A DNA stretch of 48,646 nt. Source: Pseudomonas botevensis. GTDB taxonomy: Bacteria > Pseudomonadota > Gammaproteobacteria > Pseudomonadales > Pseudomonadaceae. Where the stretch lies: positions 1 through 48,646 of the forward strand of contig NZ_JAHTKI010000032.1 in NCBI RefSeq assembly GCF_019145475.1. The letters are read 5' to 3'. Positions 31,306-40,325 of the stretch are shown here, piece by piece. Positions within the stretch are counted from its first letter, which is position 1. Each line of letters begins with the position of its first letter. A program made the translations under genes and the position numbers. Below the pieces are notes generated by a model. The model did no database searches, was not told the origin of the DNA, and saw nothing but the letters and a program-made list of their open reading frames with translations.

Positions 31306-32070
31306 TCATGTTTTTGGTCGTGCGTCTTTGTGCCTGAGGATTAGGCGCGTGCGATCATGCCACGGGCCACCGAAAACGATGACTTCAGAAGGCCTGCCGT
31401 ACAGGTGGTGCAGCAGGAACGGTCCGGGACCGAAGGTCGCGGCATCCTCGCCAGGCAGCGCCGGATCGGCGCCGAGGAAGATCCCGGCGTGGTTCGGATA
31501 AACCGTCCGCCCCACCTCCATCACGATCATGTCGCCGCGTTGCGGCTGGTCGACCCGATAGAAGCCGGCAGCCTCGTAGTTCGCCTCGTACAAGCTGGTG
31601 TTGTCCTTGCTCTCCCACCAGCCGTCTGCGCGCTTGAAGGCTTCGAACTCCAGCCCCCACTCGCGCTTGTACCAGTCGGCACAGACCTGCCAGCAGTCCC
31701 AGGCGCCATGGACGAATGGGCGCTTGAGCAGCGGCACTTCGCCGGAAGGCATGACCGTCCGCAAATCGCCCTCGGGCCAGCTCAGGATATGCCACGGCAG
31801 CGCGGTGGCCTCACACATGGCCAGGTCGCGCGGTGACGGGCGACTGGTGGCGTCTGGATGCGAATGCACCACGCCGATCACCTCGCCGACGTCTTCGGCC
31901 TGGGCGTATTCCTCCGGGTCGATACGAAACTCCTCATTCGGCTCGGTGGAGACGTTGCGGCATGGGTAATACTGCTGCTTTCGCCCCACGGCCAGCAGCA
32001 GGCCGCAGCACTCTTTCGGGTACTCGGCCGCCGCGTGCGCCTGGATCGCGTTGAGAATGTGCTTGCGCAT
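31306..32070 (-). CDS. Tail assembly protein gpK: JAB/MPN peptidase plus NlpC/P60 domain
   Basis: This 254-residue protein has two enzyme domains. Residues about 1-110 are a JAB/MPN metalloprotease with an intact JAMM motif: HSHPDATSRPSPRD fits H-x-H-x7-S-x2-D. Residues about 115-245 are NlpC/P60, with the catalytic Cys in GAWDCWQVC and His in NHAGIFLG. Such proteins act at the tail tip, in processing during assembly and possibly local peptidoglycan hydrolysis during DNA entry. AGGAG lies 7 bases before the ATG, and the gpL gene ends 2 bases upstream. Confidence 0.92.
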   Translation of the reverse strand: MRKHILNAIQAHAAAEYPKECCGLLLAVGRKQQYYPCRNVSTEPNEEFRIDPEEYAQAEDVGEVIGVVHSHPDATSRPSPRDLAMCEATALPWHILSWPEGDLRTVMPSGEVPLLKRPFVHGAWDCWQVCADWYKREWGLEFEAFKRADGWWESKDNTSLYEANYEAAGFYRVDQPQRGDMIVMEVGRTVYPNHAGIFLGADPALPGEDAATFGPGPFLLHHLYGRPSEVIVFGGPWHDRTRLILRHKDARPKT

Positions 32071-32072
32071 GG

Positions 32073-32822
32073 TCAGCTCCTGGCGATCAGTGAAACGGCC
32101 GGGAAGCCACCGAACGGCAGCGCGTTACCCTCGCCGAAACGGGGGATGCATCCCTTGCCCAGGGTTCCATCGCAGAAATCCAGTTCGGGGTTATCAGTGA
32201 GATTTCCGTCCTTGTCCCGATACGGACCGGTGTAGCCGCAGTTCGCCCCGCGATATCCACCGGTCAGCGCCCAGTGACAAAGCGTCGTCGCCTGACGCCC
32301 AATGGACTCGCCGCCAACGTCGCCCGGACTGGCCAATTCCCAACTGACGTTCTCACCGTCTTCGTTCGTCTTCTGGTCGATGTACCAGACCTCGATCGTT
32401 TCCTGGGTTGGATCGGCTGTCGGGTTACCGGCCGGGAAGTTCGCCGCGTCCAGGTACGTGCCCAGCGTGTGACGCATGGTCAACTTGAACTCGAGCAGAT
32501 CCTGGAACGCCAAACAGAGCGCAGTGATGCGTCCGTTGACGTTGCCGGCCGAGAATGTCGGGCGTACCGCCGTACCGTCGCCATTGGCCTCGATCCCGTC
32601 GATCTGCACCGGCCACGCGCTGTACTCGTTGCCCTGCCAGTAGATCGCCTTCGCCGGCAGTTGGTCCGCGTCGTCGCCGGCGGCGATCAGCTCGGCCGAC
32701 GTGTGCGGAATTGCGTGCCCGTGGAAGCGCAGAACGTCCGCGCCGTAGTCCGTGCCGTCCAATTCAAAGAGCAGCACTTCACTGCCAGGCTCAAGCACCT
32801 GGATGTCACTGATCAGCGGCAT
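32073..32822 (-). CDS. Minor tail protein gpL
   Basis: This is a 249-residue gpL homologue. Four cysteines in the C-terminal third (TLCHWAL, ANCGY, DFCDG, KGCIPRFG; residues about 190-235) match the [4Fe-4S] ligands known for this family. The N-terminal part is the beta tail-hub domain. It forms part of the distal tail hub together with gpM and gpJ. The SD AGGGG precedes the ATG. Confidence 0.9.
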   Translation of the reverse strand: MPLISDIQVLEPGSEVLLFELDGTDYGADVLRFHGHAIPHTSAELIAAGDDADQLPAKAIYWQGNEYSAWPVQIDGIEANGDGTAVRPTFSAGNVNGRITALCLAFQDLLEFKLTMRHTLGTYLDAANFPAGNPTADPTQETIEVWYIDQKTNEDGENVSWELASPGDVGGESIGRQATTLCHWALTGGYRGANCGYTGPYRDKDGNLTDNPELDFCDGTLGKGCIPRFGEGNALPFGGFPAVSLIARS

Positions 32823-32831
32823 GATTGCCCC

Positions 32832-33170
32832 TTATGGTTGGAATGCCCGCTCGAAAGTGGCAGTGAGTTTGAAGACGCCGCCGCCCATTGATGTGGGAGC
32901 GGGATTTTTGCAGGTGAACAGGCCGAGTTCGCCGAGTGGCGTTGTCCAGAGAAACGCCTTTGCCCCGGCGTGCCGGTCGAGGAAGGCCATGACCTCCAGC
33001 ACCTTGGCCTTTTGGCCGGCAAAGGTGATTGGATAGGAGTCCTCTTTGTTGTTCGGGCCGTCGCCGACGTTCTGTGCATAGCCATTGCCGAACTTCGAGG
33101 TGCGCACCCGATAGTTGATATCGGGTGTTTCCCCGCGCTCGGTTGGCCAAGTGAATTTCTCGATGGCCAT
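32832..33170 (-). CDS. Minor tail protein gpM
   Basis: The start is ATG 33170, overlapping the tape-measure stop; 112 residues. The family pattern is clear: FTWPTERGETPDINYRVRTS, then FGNGYAQNVGDGPNN and a central FLDRHAGAKAFLWTTPLGE. It is a distal tail (Dit-like) component that caps the tube at the baseplate end. It is followed by gpL in the usual lambda order. Confidence 0.9.
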   Translation of the reverse strand: MAIEKFTWPTERGETPDINYRVRTSKFGNGYAQNVGDGPNNKEDSYPITFAGQKAKVLEVMAFLDRHAGAKAFLWTTPLGELGLFTCKNPAPTSMGGGVFKLTATFERAFQP

Positions 33171-36100
33171 CAGGCCCTCCCATTTGCATTTCGGAAGCTG
33201 GTGCCGCCAGCGCGCCAAGAATCAGCAACGGCTTTTTCGGCCACGGCCTGCATCTGCGATTGAAGGCTTTTTGACAGGGCCTGCTGATCGATCTGCATAC
33301 CCTCTGAGCCTCTATCCTCGGTCACCACCGTCACCGGGGCGCTGATACTGATCGAGGTGCCAGAACCACCGCCGGCGGCAATAACGCCGAGCTTGCCGCT
33401 GGACGTCCTGGTCAGCGGCATGATCGCCTCCGGCCCCGCTTCACCCATGACTCCCGCCCGACCACCGGACATCCCGAAGGCAGTCGGCGTGCTCACGATG
33501 TTGTTGGTGAAGGCGCCACCATTGGCGAACATCTGCACGCCTGATGACCAGGCGCCGCCGAGCGCCTGCGGGAAGTAGCTGCCGGAATAGCCGGCCGAAG
33601 ACGCGCCGAGATTCGACGACGTTGCGCCAGCAGATCCAGCCGCCAGCCCATTACCGCCGCCACCGCCAGTGAAGTAGCTGGTTGCGGCACCGACCAAACT
33701 GCTCAGTAATGCCGAGCTGGCTTGCCGGGTCGCAATCCTCGCCATGTCCGCCAGAATCGACTTGGTGAAGTCGGCAAACGACAGTTTCCCGGTCATGGCG
33801 AAGTTGACGATCGCGTCCTCCATCGAACTGAAGGCGTTCCCAAACAGGGTTTTCGTCTGCCCGGCAATGTTGCTTGCTGAATCCAGGTAATTGGCCCAGG
33901 CCGACGTCGCGCCCTTGGTCCAGTCGCCTTGCGCTTTTTCCACATCCGCGTAGTTCTGTCGAATCTGGTCAGTAGCGGCCTTGTTCGCGTCGGCGAGCGC
34001 CTGCGACTTACGGGCGAACTCCTCTTCCGACATATTCCGCGATGGATCGGACTTCTGGTTTGCGAGCTCCAGCGACTGCTGAGCAAACCGGTCTTGCTGG
34101 CTGTTCAACTCGTTGTTGAGCGCGTTCTGCCGATCACCTTGGCCAACTCCGAGAACGGCGCGCTGGCCGGCCAGTTCGAGAGCACGCTGCTGCTGAGCCA
34201 GTGCCTGAACGTAGGTCGTGATCGACCGTTCTTGTCGAGCAAGGCGACCAGTCTCATTCGTAGCCAGAACCTCGAGCTGGCTGTCAGCCTCCTTCTGCGC
34301 CTTGACCATCCCAGCTCGCGCATCGGCGATCTTCTGGTCGAGCTGAATGCTTTGCGCAGCAGAAGTGGTTTTCTTTGCCTTGGCGGCTTCCAGCGCGGTG
34401 ATTTCAGCCTCGTAGGCTGCGGTCACTTCATCGCGCTCGTTACCGATCAGCGCTTCGCGTTTCAGGGCATAGTCAGCCTGAGAAACGAGCCCGGCCTTCT
34501 GCGCCGCGTCCAGTTCCTTCTGGGCGTTTTTGTACTCCTCGCTGATGGCAGCCAGATTGTTTTTGGCGTTGTTGAAACTGGTCAGATCGACTTGGGTGCC
34601 AGCCGCTTTCGGGTCCTTGAACTGGTCGTTGATGTTCGCCAAGTTCTTGTCGATCACCGCCTGATTCAAGCGTGGATCGTTGGGCGCCACCTTGCGGATG
34701 TCTTCGAGCTGTCGCTTATACTCCTTGATCGCCTCGGTCCGCTTCTGCTCGTTCGTCCATGCAGATTTGGTCAGGGAGTCGACCTTCCCCATGGCGGTAA
34801 CGGCATCCTGTTGGGCCTTCGCCTGCTCGCCTTCCCACTTTGCGATATCGGCCTCTGCGGCCTTTTGGTCCTCCAGCATGTTCAGGCGGTTGCGCCGGAA
34901 TTCAATGAGCGCATCCTTCGACTTTTGGCTTTGAAACAAGCCGTCCATGGATTCAGCTTCACGGAGATCGTTCTGTGCGGTCTCGATCTCTGCATTGATG
35001 TCTCGACGGCCGATGTTCTTCAGTCCATCAGCGGCGCGGGCTACGGCGTTGTAACCTTTTTCCCAAAAGCTCAGGTTCTCCAAGATCTTCGGCGTGCGTT
35101 GATTGATTGCGTCGGCGTACTGCTCAGTCGCCAGCTTGACCGCGCCAGCATGGTCGCCCTGCTTCTCCAGCGCGGCGATCTGCGAGTAAACCGATGCGGT
35201 CAGGTAATGGTACTGCTCATTCAGCGCGGCAGACGCCTTGACCGGGTCGTCTGCGAGCTTGGAGAACTCGGCCACCGTCTCGCTCACGGCCTTGCCAGTT
35301 GCTTCCTGCATCGACACCGCAGCCTGGGTGATGCTGGTGAAGCTCTCACCGGCGATCTTGCCGTTGTCGGCCAGTAGCGCCAGCACGGCTGCGGCCTGGC
35401 CGGTGGTGCCAACGGTTGCGCTGACCTGGCGAGCCATGTCGCCCAATTGCCCGGCACTTACCCCGGCATAGTTGCCAGTCAGGATAAGCGATTTGTTGTA
35501 GCTGTCCTGCTCCTCGCTGCCCTTGTAGAAGGCGTACGCCAGGCCGCCAATGGCCGCCGTAGCGAGCGCGATTGGCGCAAGCATTGCGAGTAACCCCGCA
35601 GCACCAGCGCCTGCACCGGCACCCAACTGCGCAACTGCTCGAACACCGCTACCCCAATCACCCGAAGACAGCGCATTCCCCAACTGCACGACGTTTTCCT
35701 GCGCCTGACGGGTGCCGAGGCGCAGCTTGTCGAAGCCGGTGGTGGTTTTGTTGAGCTTGTCATAGTCCTTGTCGATCTTGCTCAGCGCGGCGTTGTACTG
35801 CTCCTGGCTGATACGGCCGACATCCAAGTGCTTGCCGAGCTGCTCGACCTGAGTGTCCAACTTCGCCAGCGCTGCGCGTGCCGGGTCAATGGCGCCCAAA
35901 AGACTGTTCAGCGCCTTCTGCTCATCCATGGCCGACTTGGCCAGGGCCACCTGCTGCTTGTCGAGCTGCGCAGAGATTTTCGCGGCTTCGGCTTCGCCAT
36001 AGGCGCCGGTCTTCGTCAGCTTGGCCAGCGCGTCACGCTGTTTAGCCAGGTCCTGCGTGGTCTTGGCGTTGGTAGAGAGCGACTTCTCCAGCGCCTGCAT

Positions 36101-36226
36101 TTCATTCATCAGCGAAACGGCGGATTGCTCGGCCCGGCCGCCAGCCTTCGCCATATCATCAAGGCTTGCTTTTGCCTCGATTGCATCGGCCGAGTCGATC
36201 TTGATGCCGAGTTCGGAAATGTTCAT
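33170..36226 (-). CDS. Tail tape measure protein (gpH-like)
   Basis: This is a 1018-residue protein. Long coiled coils occur at about 20-170 and 440-760. A hydrophobic glycine/alanine-rich segment lies at about 195-235 (GLLAMLAPIALATAAIGGLA). The C-terminal region (about 830-900) is the lambda tape-measure domain, with DAIVNFAMTGKLSFADFTKS. The protein sets tail length and helps inject DNA; by the usual rule the tail would be roughly 150 nm. AAGGTGAG precedes the ATG. Confidence 0.93.
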   Translation of the reverse strand: MNISELGIKIDSADAIEAKASLDDMAKAGGRAEQSAVSLMNEMQALEKSLSTNAKTTQDLAKQRDALAKLTKTGAYGEAEAAKISAQLDKQQVALAKSAMDEQKALNSLLGAIDPARAALAKLDTQVEQLGKHLDVGRISQEQYNAALSKIDKDYDKLNKTTTGFDKLRLGTRQAQENVVQLGNALSSGDWGSGVRAVAQLGAGAGAGAAGLLAMLAPIALATAAIGGLAYAFYKGSEEQDSYNKSLILTGNYAGVSAGQLGDMARQVSATVGTTGQAAAVLALLADNGKIAGESFTSITQAAVSMQEATGKAVSETVAEFSKLADDPVKASAALNEQYHYLTASVYSQIAALEKQGDHAGAVKLATEQYADAINQRTPKILENLSFWEKGYNAVARAADGLKNIGRRDINAEIETAQNDLREAESMDGLFQSQKSKDALIEFRRNRLNMLEDQKAAEADIAKWEGEQAKAQQDAVTAMGKVDSLTKSAWTNEQKRTEAIKEYKRQLEDIRKVAPNDPRLNQAVIDKNLANINDQFKDPKAAGTQVDLTSFNNAKNNLAAISEEYKNAQKELDAAQKAGLVSQADYALKREALIGNERDEVTAAYEAEITALEAAKAKKTTSAAQSIQLDQKIADARAGMVKAQKEADSQLEVLATNETGRLARQERSITTYVQALAQQQRALELAGQRAVLGVGQGDRQNALNNELNSQQDRFAQQSLELANQKSDPSRNMSEEEFARKSQALADANKAATDQIRQNYADVEKAQGDWTKGATSAWANYLDSASNIAGQTKTLFGNAFSSMEDAIVNFAMTGKLSFADFTKSILADMARIATRQASSALLSSLVGAATSYFTGGGGGNGLAAGSAGATSSNLGASSAGYSGSYFPQALGGAWSSGVQMFANGGAFTNNIVSTPTAFGMSGGRAGVMGEAGPEAIMPLTRTSSGKLGVIAAGGGSGTSISISAPVTVVTEDRGSEGMQIDQQALSKSLQSQMQAVAEKAVADSWRAGGTSFRNANGRA

Positions 36227-36253
36227 CGACTCACCTTGAATAAGTGCCCGTGC

Positions 36254-36580
36254 TTACGGGCTGTTTTCCCTTTCCTCCGCCATGACGCGCAGGGCTTCGC
36301 CTTCCAGCACCTGAAGGTCAGGAAAGATTTCAGCGAGTTTCTTTTTCTTGATGCCGAGAAATCCGGCGACGTCGCGGATGCAGTTGTAATCCAGGCCGAT
36401 GGCGCCCCCGGCGCCGACCCGCCACTGCGTGGACATTCGGTTGAACAGAAGGAACGACGGCCAATTGCATGGCCAGACCTCAACATCGTCATCTGACAAA
36501 TCGGCAGCCGTCAGCCCGAGGATGGCCAACTGCTCAGCAGATGGCCCTGTTTCGTAAAGTGCTTTGGCTGCCGCCGTCAG
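36254..36580 (-). CDS. Tail assembly chaperone T part (made only as G-T fusion by -1 frameshift)
   Basis: This frame has no ATG or SD near its natural beginning. It runs from the slippery site to 36254, adding 108 residues. It starts LTAAAKALYETGPSAEQLAI and includes the DUF1799-type core (VEVWPCNWPSFLLFNRMSTQ). After -1 slippage at 36580-36586 it is fused to the G protein, giving a fusion of about 234 residues. GT-type fusions bind the tape measure while G coats it during tail assembly. A stand-alone start at TTG 36529 is possible but unsupported. Confidence 0.85.
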   Translation of the reverse strand: MTAAAKALYETGPSAEQLAILGLTAADLSDDDVEVWPCNWPSFLLFNRMSTQWRVGAGGAIGLDYNCIRDVAGFLGIKKKKLAEIFPDLQVLEGEALRVMAEERENSP

Positions 36581-36586
36581 TTTCCC
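36577..36586 (-). promoter_or_regulatory. Programmed -1 ribosomal frameshift site
   Basis: On the coding strand the sequence is GGGAAAC followed directly by TGA. In the G frame it reads (CT)G GGA AAC TGA, exactly the X-XXY-YYZ phase, and it differs from the lambda heptamer GGGAAAG only at the last base. Slipping back one base gives GGG AAA CTG ACG and continues without a stop into the T frame. Confidence 0.85.
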
Positions 36587-36957
36587 AGGCGAGCCTGATT
36601 GAATGCGCTCTGATAGGCGTTCACCACCGCTTCGGCGGTACCCTGACAGGACTTCACGAGGGCAATGATGCTCTTGTCATCGAACTTGTCATCGAACGCC
36701 CAGCCAGCGACCAGATCCTTGATCTGCTGCACCTGATACTCGGTCTCGGCAGCGACGACATCCGACAGCGTGGTGGCTTCACCAAATCCCGCGCGCATTT
36801 CTTTCGCCTTCAAATTCCACTCGTCGAACAGAGCGGCGAGCGCCGGGCGATCGCGATACTTGAAGGTGAATTCGATTGCCTCGGGTTCACACCCGACAAT
36901 GGGTATGTGTACGAGAGTCTTGAACGTAGGGTTCTGAGCGATCCTGATCTTTGCCAT
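36577..36957 (-). CDS. Tail assembly chaperone G
   Basis: This is a 126-residue protein of the siphophage tail assembly chaperone type. It has a beta N-terminus (KIRIAQNPTFKTLVHIPIVG) and a helical rest with FDEWNLKAKEMRAGFGEATT. AAGGAG precedes the ATG, 9 bases after the tail tube gene. It ends in LGN directly at the slippery heptamer, so most ribosomes stop here and a fraction make the G-T fusion. Confidence 0.88.
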   Translation of the reverse strand: MAKIRIAQNPTFKTLVHIPIVGCEPEAIEFTFKYRDRPALAALFDEWNLKAKEMRAGFGEATTLSDVVAAETEYQVQQIKDLVAGWAFDDKFDDKSIIALVKSCQGTAEAVVNAYQSAFNQARLGN

Positions 36958-36966
36958 GGGAACTCC

Positions 36967-37626
36967 TTATGCGCCAGCCAGATAGCGGAGCGAGCGGGCA
37001 GAAAGCCCGATGCTGATGGTTCGCGTCATGACGTTGTTGCGCTCCATCGTCGGATCTGGAGTGATGCTCACATAACCCGGGTAGAGGATCTGATCGCCAT
37101 TGCGCAACTTCATGCGCACGACGGCAAGCTCCTTGGTGTCGTCAAAGCCCTCAACGGTCTCGACGTATTGAGCGGTTGGCTGATCCTCGACCACGATGGT
37201 AATCGTGGTTGGGTTGCGGTTCGTTGGAAACTGCTTGTCATCGTCATCTTCCAGGTAGCCGACAGTTTGGTACTGCTGCTCACCGCCGGAAGAGGTGAAA
37301 GAGGTGACTTTCGAGATTTGCGTCCAGCCAGACACCGGAATAACGGATCCGACCCCTGCTCCGACGGTGTACTTGTCGGTATTGGTGGTATTAAGGCCTG
37401 CCAACGAAAAAGCATCAGCGGTAACGCCGGACGCCTTTACGGCGCGATCATTGATGAGCGCCCAGCCGGAGTCGATCAGCAAAACATCGCCGTTTTCGAT
37501 GTCGTGGCCAACGGAGGACGCTACCGGCGGCTTCGCATTGGTCAAAGCAGTGAAAGGGACGGCGGATCCCATGATGCTGGCGATCTCCAGCACAGCGCCG
37601 TTCGGCAGCGGAAAGCGTGCGGCCAT
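36967..37626 (-). CDS. Major tail tube protein (gpV-like)
   Basis: This is a 219-residue protein, beta-rich as in tail tubes, starting MAARFPLPNGAVLEIASIMG and ending SIGLSARSLRYLAGA. Between them lies a TTITIVVEDQ strand. Its place between the tail terminator and the chaperone genes is the classical one. GAGGAAA precedes the ATG. No extra C-terminal Ig domain is obvious. Confidence 0.85.
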   Translation of the reverse strand: MAARFPLPNGAVLEIASIMGSAVPFTALTNAKPPVASSVGHDIENGDVLLIDSGWALINDRAVKASGVTADAFSLAGLNTTNTDKYTVGAGVGSVIPVSGWTQISKVTSFTSSGGEQQYQTVGYLEDDDDKQFPTNRNPTTITIVVEDQPTAQYVETVEGFDDTKELAVVRMKLRNGDQILYPGYVSITPDPTMERNNVMTRTISIGLSARSLRYLAGA

Positions 37627-37665
37627 GGTGTGTTTCCTCTTGAATGCCCGCCTGACGGCGGTAGG

Positions 37666-38094
37666 TTATGCCCCAGCGGGCGGTTGGTCTGCGACACCTG
37701 CGTAGGTGAAGCTGGCCGGGACCGTATAGGTCGCCGACTCTGTGATAGTTGGCCCCTGATCCACTGGTTCAGTGATGAGGCCGTCGAACCCGTTGCGATC
37801 CAGTGGCGTGTCTACGCGAAAGAGCCGTGTCAGCTCTTCAACGAGCGCCTCTGCCGTAGCCATGGCTTGGCCAGCCGGGCAAACGATGCTGATTTGATAG
37901 ATGCCGGTGTACTCGTAGGCCTCTCCGCCGAGATATCGACAGGTCGTGCTGGCAGGAAGTTGAAAGGCACGAAGGTAGGTTTCAGAAGGATTCGGTGTGA
38001 ATGGTTGATTCGGAAAGGCCACTCGTATCGGGCGCGCAGCCGACCATGTGGCCAGCTTCGTTTCGATGGCCTGACGGGCGCGTGCGTGACTCAT
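37666..38094 (-). CDS. Tail terminator protein (gpU-like, DUF4128)
   Basis: This is a 142-residue protein with the terminator fold pattern: an N-terminal helix (ARQAIETKLATWSAARPI), a central YEYTGIYQISIVCPAGQ strand pair and a helix (AEALVEELTRLF). It caps the finished tail and joins it to the head. It overlaps the stop of the gpZ-like gene (ATGA), so the two are translated together. Confidence 0.8.
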   Translation of the reverse strand: MSHARARQAIETKLATWSAARPIRVAFPNQPFTPNPSETYLRAFQLPASTTCRYLGGEAYEYTGIYQISIVCPAGQAMATAEALVEELTRLFRVDTPLDRNGFDGLITEPVDQGPTITESATYTVPASFTYAGVADQPPAGA

Positions 38095-38747
38095 ACCTGA
38101 TTGTTCCTGATGGCCTCCTGCACGATCTGCTGGAAGCGAGCCACAGTTACCCGAACCATGCCGTTCGGAGCCTGGGTCGAGTGTCCGAACTCCAGCGGAA
38201 TCGCATAGGGCAAGTTGTTGATGAGGTAGACCATCTGGCCGGCGGTGAAGTCGCTGATGGCGGTAACCAATGCCGCGATAGTCTCGGCTCCGCTCGGGTC
38301 CACCTCGTCGAATGTGACGTTTTCGACAACGCCGATGGACAGATGCCAGTTCGCCCGGAATCGACCGCCGACGTAGTCCTTGCCAGCAACCAAACCGTTC
38401 ACATTGAAGTTCTGGTCTCGCTCAGCCTTGGTCAGGGGCTTGGCATACTTCACGCCCCGCTTCAGCTTCCCGGCCTTGTTGAAATTGCTTTCGTCCAAGT
38501 TGATGAGCGTGTTCCGCACAGCCACCTTGAAGTCGTAATCGTCGGCCGCCCGGGTGTTCGCCTGCCGGTGAGCGACGTTCGCTGCCCAGATCTCAGGGTT
38601 GCCCACGGGCGACATGCGAATCAGGCTACTGCCCAGCTCGATGATGATCTCGCGCACACTGGCGTCGATTGCTTCGCTGGTCTGGGCGGCGAACTTGGCG
38701 AGGCTCAGGGCGAAACTGCCGGATTGGCCGGCACCTGCCCGACTCAT
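38091..38747 (-). CDS. Minor tail / HK97 gp10-like protein (gpZ-like)
   Basis: This is a 218-residue protein. The SFALSLAKFAAQTSEAIDAS helix near the start and LINNLPYAIPLEFGHSTQAP in the C-terminal third are typical of gp10/gpZ-type connector proteins. It acts at the head-tail junction. Both ends overlap neighbouring genes by ATGA, showing a tightly coupled connector block. Confidence 0.8.
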   Translation of the reverse strand: MSRAGAGQSGSFALSLAKFAAQTSEAIDASVREIIIELGSSLIRMSPVGNPEIWAANVAHRQANTRAADDYDFKVAVRNTLINLDESNFNKAGKLKRGVKYAKPLTKAERDQNFNVNGLVAGKDYVGGRFRANWHLSIGVVENVTFDEVDPSGAETIAALVTAISDFTAGQMVYLINNLPYAIPLEFGHSTQAPNGMVRVTVARFQQIVQEAIRNNQV

Positions 38748-39112
38748 GACCGCACCTGCAGCTCATACAGGATCGGCGTACCGGCCGGACTGACCTCTTT
38801 CAACGGCGGCACGATGGACCAGGTGCGCCCCTGAATGATCACCTTGTTCAGAAGATCCGGCACCCACTCCAGCCCCTGCGCGGCGATCTTCAGCTTCTTG
38901 TCGCCCTGCTTGATGAGGCTGTTGTTCTGAAATTCCTGACCGGTGAAGTCGAGCAGGATGCCTTGGGCAGTCTGCTCTTTGGTGCTGTCGGGAGGTGCCG
39001 AACCGGCTTCTGGGTCGTACTCGCCGACGGTTGTGGCGCGGATGATTACCGGCTGGCCTAACTCTGTAATCATCTCCAGAGCCATCACGGCCATTTCGTC
39101 GTAGAAGGCCAT
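38744..39112 (-). CDS. Head-tail connector (stopper-like) protein
   Basis: This is a 122-residue protein with AGGAG before ATG 39112. It is mostly beta, ending with VIIQGRTWSIVPPLKEVSPA and YELQVRS. This fits the small head-closure/stopper proteins that follow the adaptor in siphophages. The assignment rests on size, pattern and position rather than a firm motif. Confidence 0.65.
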   Translation of the reverse strand: MAFYDEMAVMALEMITELGQPVIIRATTVGEYDPEAGSAPPDSTKEQTAQGILLDFTGQEFQNNSLIKQGDKKLKIAAQGLEWVPDLLNKVIIQGRTWSIVPPLKEVSPAGTPILYELQVRS

Positions 39113-39128
39113 GGTGGCTCCTGTTCAG

Positions 39129-39632
39129 CTATGCGCGGACGGCGAACAGCCCTCGCTTTTGCAGATAGTCCGCGAACTGCGTCGCACTCGGTCGATCCGG
39201 GGCTGCTGGCAACAGTCGCCCACTGGTGTTGGGGATCGTTGCGTACTCGCGTGTCACCGCGCCTTCGACTCGTTCCAGCGTCACCGCGCCTTTGCGTTTC
39301 TCGATAGGGTCGACGTCGTCGGTGTGGATCTCGGCAGCCAGCGCCATCTGGCCGTACTGGATCCGCGCTGGCAGGTAGTTGTCAGGCTTGATCTCGCGAT
39401 CCAGTTCAACGCCCCTGCGCGGCCAGGACAAGGCCTGCTCGCTGCTGGTCTTCCGCCCTTTCCACGTCATGCCATCCATCGCCAGTGCGGCACGACGCAG
39501 CAGCGCTTCCTGTGCTGGCACTTCCGCCGGGATGACCACACCGAATTTCACGGCGTACATGGCCAGGTCTTCGGCGGATGCATAGCTTTCGGCGTCAGGC
39601 TTTCCAGTGCCATCCTCGATGATGAGAGTCAT
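39129..39632 (-). CDS. Head-tail adaptor (DnaT-like / gp6-type) protein
   Basis: This is a 167-residue protein with the adaptor pattern: SYASAEDLAMYAVKFGV, then a helix with ALLRRAALAMDGMTWKG. The stretch SSEQALSWPRRGVELD is frequent in the phage DnaT-like single-strand-binding family, which is used in annotation of these adaptors. It probably docks on the portal. The ATG has only a moderate SD (AGCGAG). Confidence 0.75.
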   Translation of the reverse strand: MTLIIEDGTGKPDAESYASAEDLAMYAVKFGVVIPAEVPAQEALLRRAALAMDGMTWKGRKTSSEQALSWPRRGVELDREIKPDNYLPARIQYGQMALAAEIHTDDVDPIEKRKGAVTLERVEGAVTREYATIPNTSGRLLPAAPDRPSATQFADYLQKRGLFAVRA

Positions 39633-39689
39633 GAATCAGCTCGCTGTGGTGTTCTGGGTCGGGCGCCGCGTTACCGGGCACCCGGATTA

Positions 39690-40280
39690 TTACGCCTTCG
39701 GAAGCTCAGCGACCGCTTTTTCCAGCGACTCTACCGAAGCGTTCGCCCGGTAAGGCACGCCGGCAGTGTCGAGTTGCGCTTTCAGGCCTGCGATCTTCTC
39801 CGCACTGTCGCCCGGTCCTGCTGCCGCCTTGAGCTGTACGATTTCAACGCGCAGCGATTCGGCCTCTCGTGCCAGGGTGTCGCATTCGCCCGTGAGGTTT
39901 TCGAATCCATCATGAATGGCTTTCAGCGCACCGAACAAGCGGATCGGCAATTCGCCAGCGCCAGGATGCTCCAGATCCGATTGCCCCTCGACGGCGTCGA
40001 TCAGTCGCAAAATGCCGTCGCGCTCAGCGCGCAGCGCGGCGTTGTCCTGTTCCAGACCGACAATGGCGTCAGCACTACCCGAATCAATCGGTTGGCTGAT
40101 CATAGGCTGCAGTACCGAAACCTCGACGCCTAACGCCTCATATGCGTCGACCACCTTCGGCCAGTCGCCAATCACGACCGCGTGGCTCACACCGGACTCT
40201 GGCCGATCAAAGTGAGCCGGATTGCGGTACCGCTTTTCCGGATCGAAATCCGAATTCTGAGTGGAGTAAACCAGTTCCAT
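39690..40280 (-). CDS. Hypothetical head-region protein with coiled coil
   Basis: The start is ATG 40280 (GGAGAC upstream); 196 residues. The N-terminus (MELVYSTQNSDFDPEKRYRN) precedes a short domain (about 30-60); a long helical coiled coil follows (about 75-165) and the C-terminus reads ANASVESLEKAVAELP. It lies between the capsid and adaptor genes. A head-decoration or assembly role is possible but not shown. Confidence 0.65.
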   Translation of the reverse strand: MELVYSTQNSDFDPEKRYRNPAHFDRPESGVSHAVVIGDWPKVVDAYEALGVEVSVLQPMISQPIDSGSADAIVGLEQDNAALRAERDGILRLIDAVEGQSDLEHPGAGELPIRLFGALKAIHDGFENLTGECDTLAREAESLRVEIVQLKAAAGPGDSAEKIAGLKAQLDTAGVPYRANASVESLEKAVAELPKA

Positions 40281-40325
40281 AAAAGTCTCCGTAGCGGCCA
40301 TCGCTGGCCGCTGTCAGGGCCAGAA

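Noticed and set aside
36469..38100. 543-codon rightward ORF opposite the tail tube and chaperone genes
   Set aside because: Antisense to several overlapping phage genes with normal SDs; translation lacks any domain.
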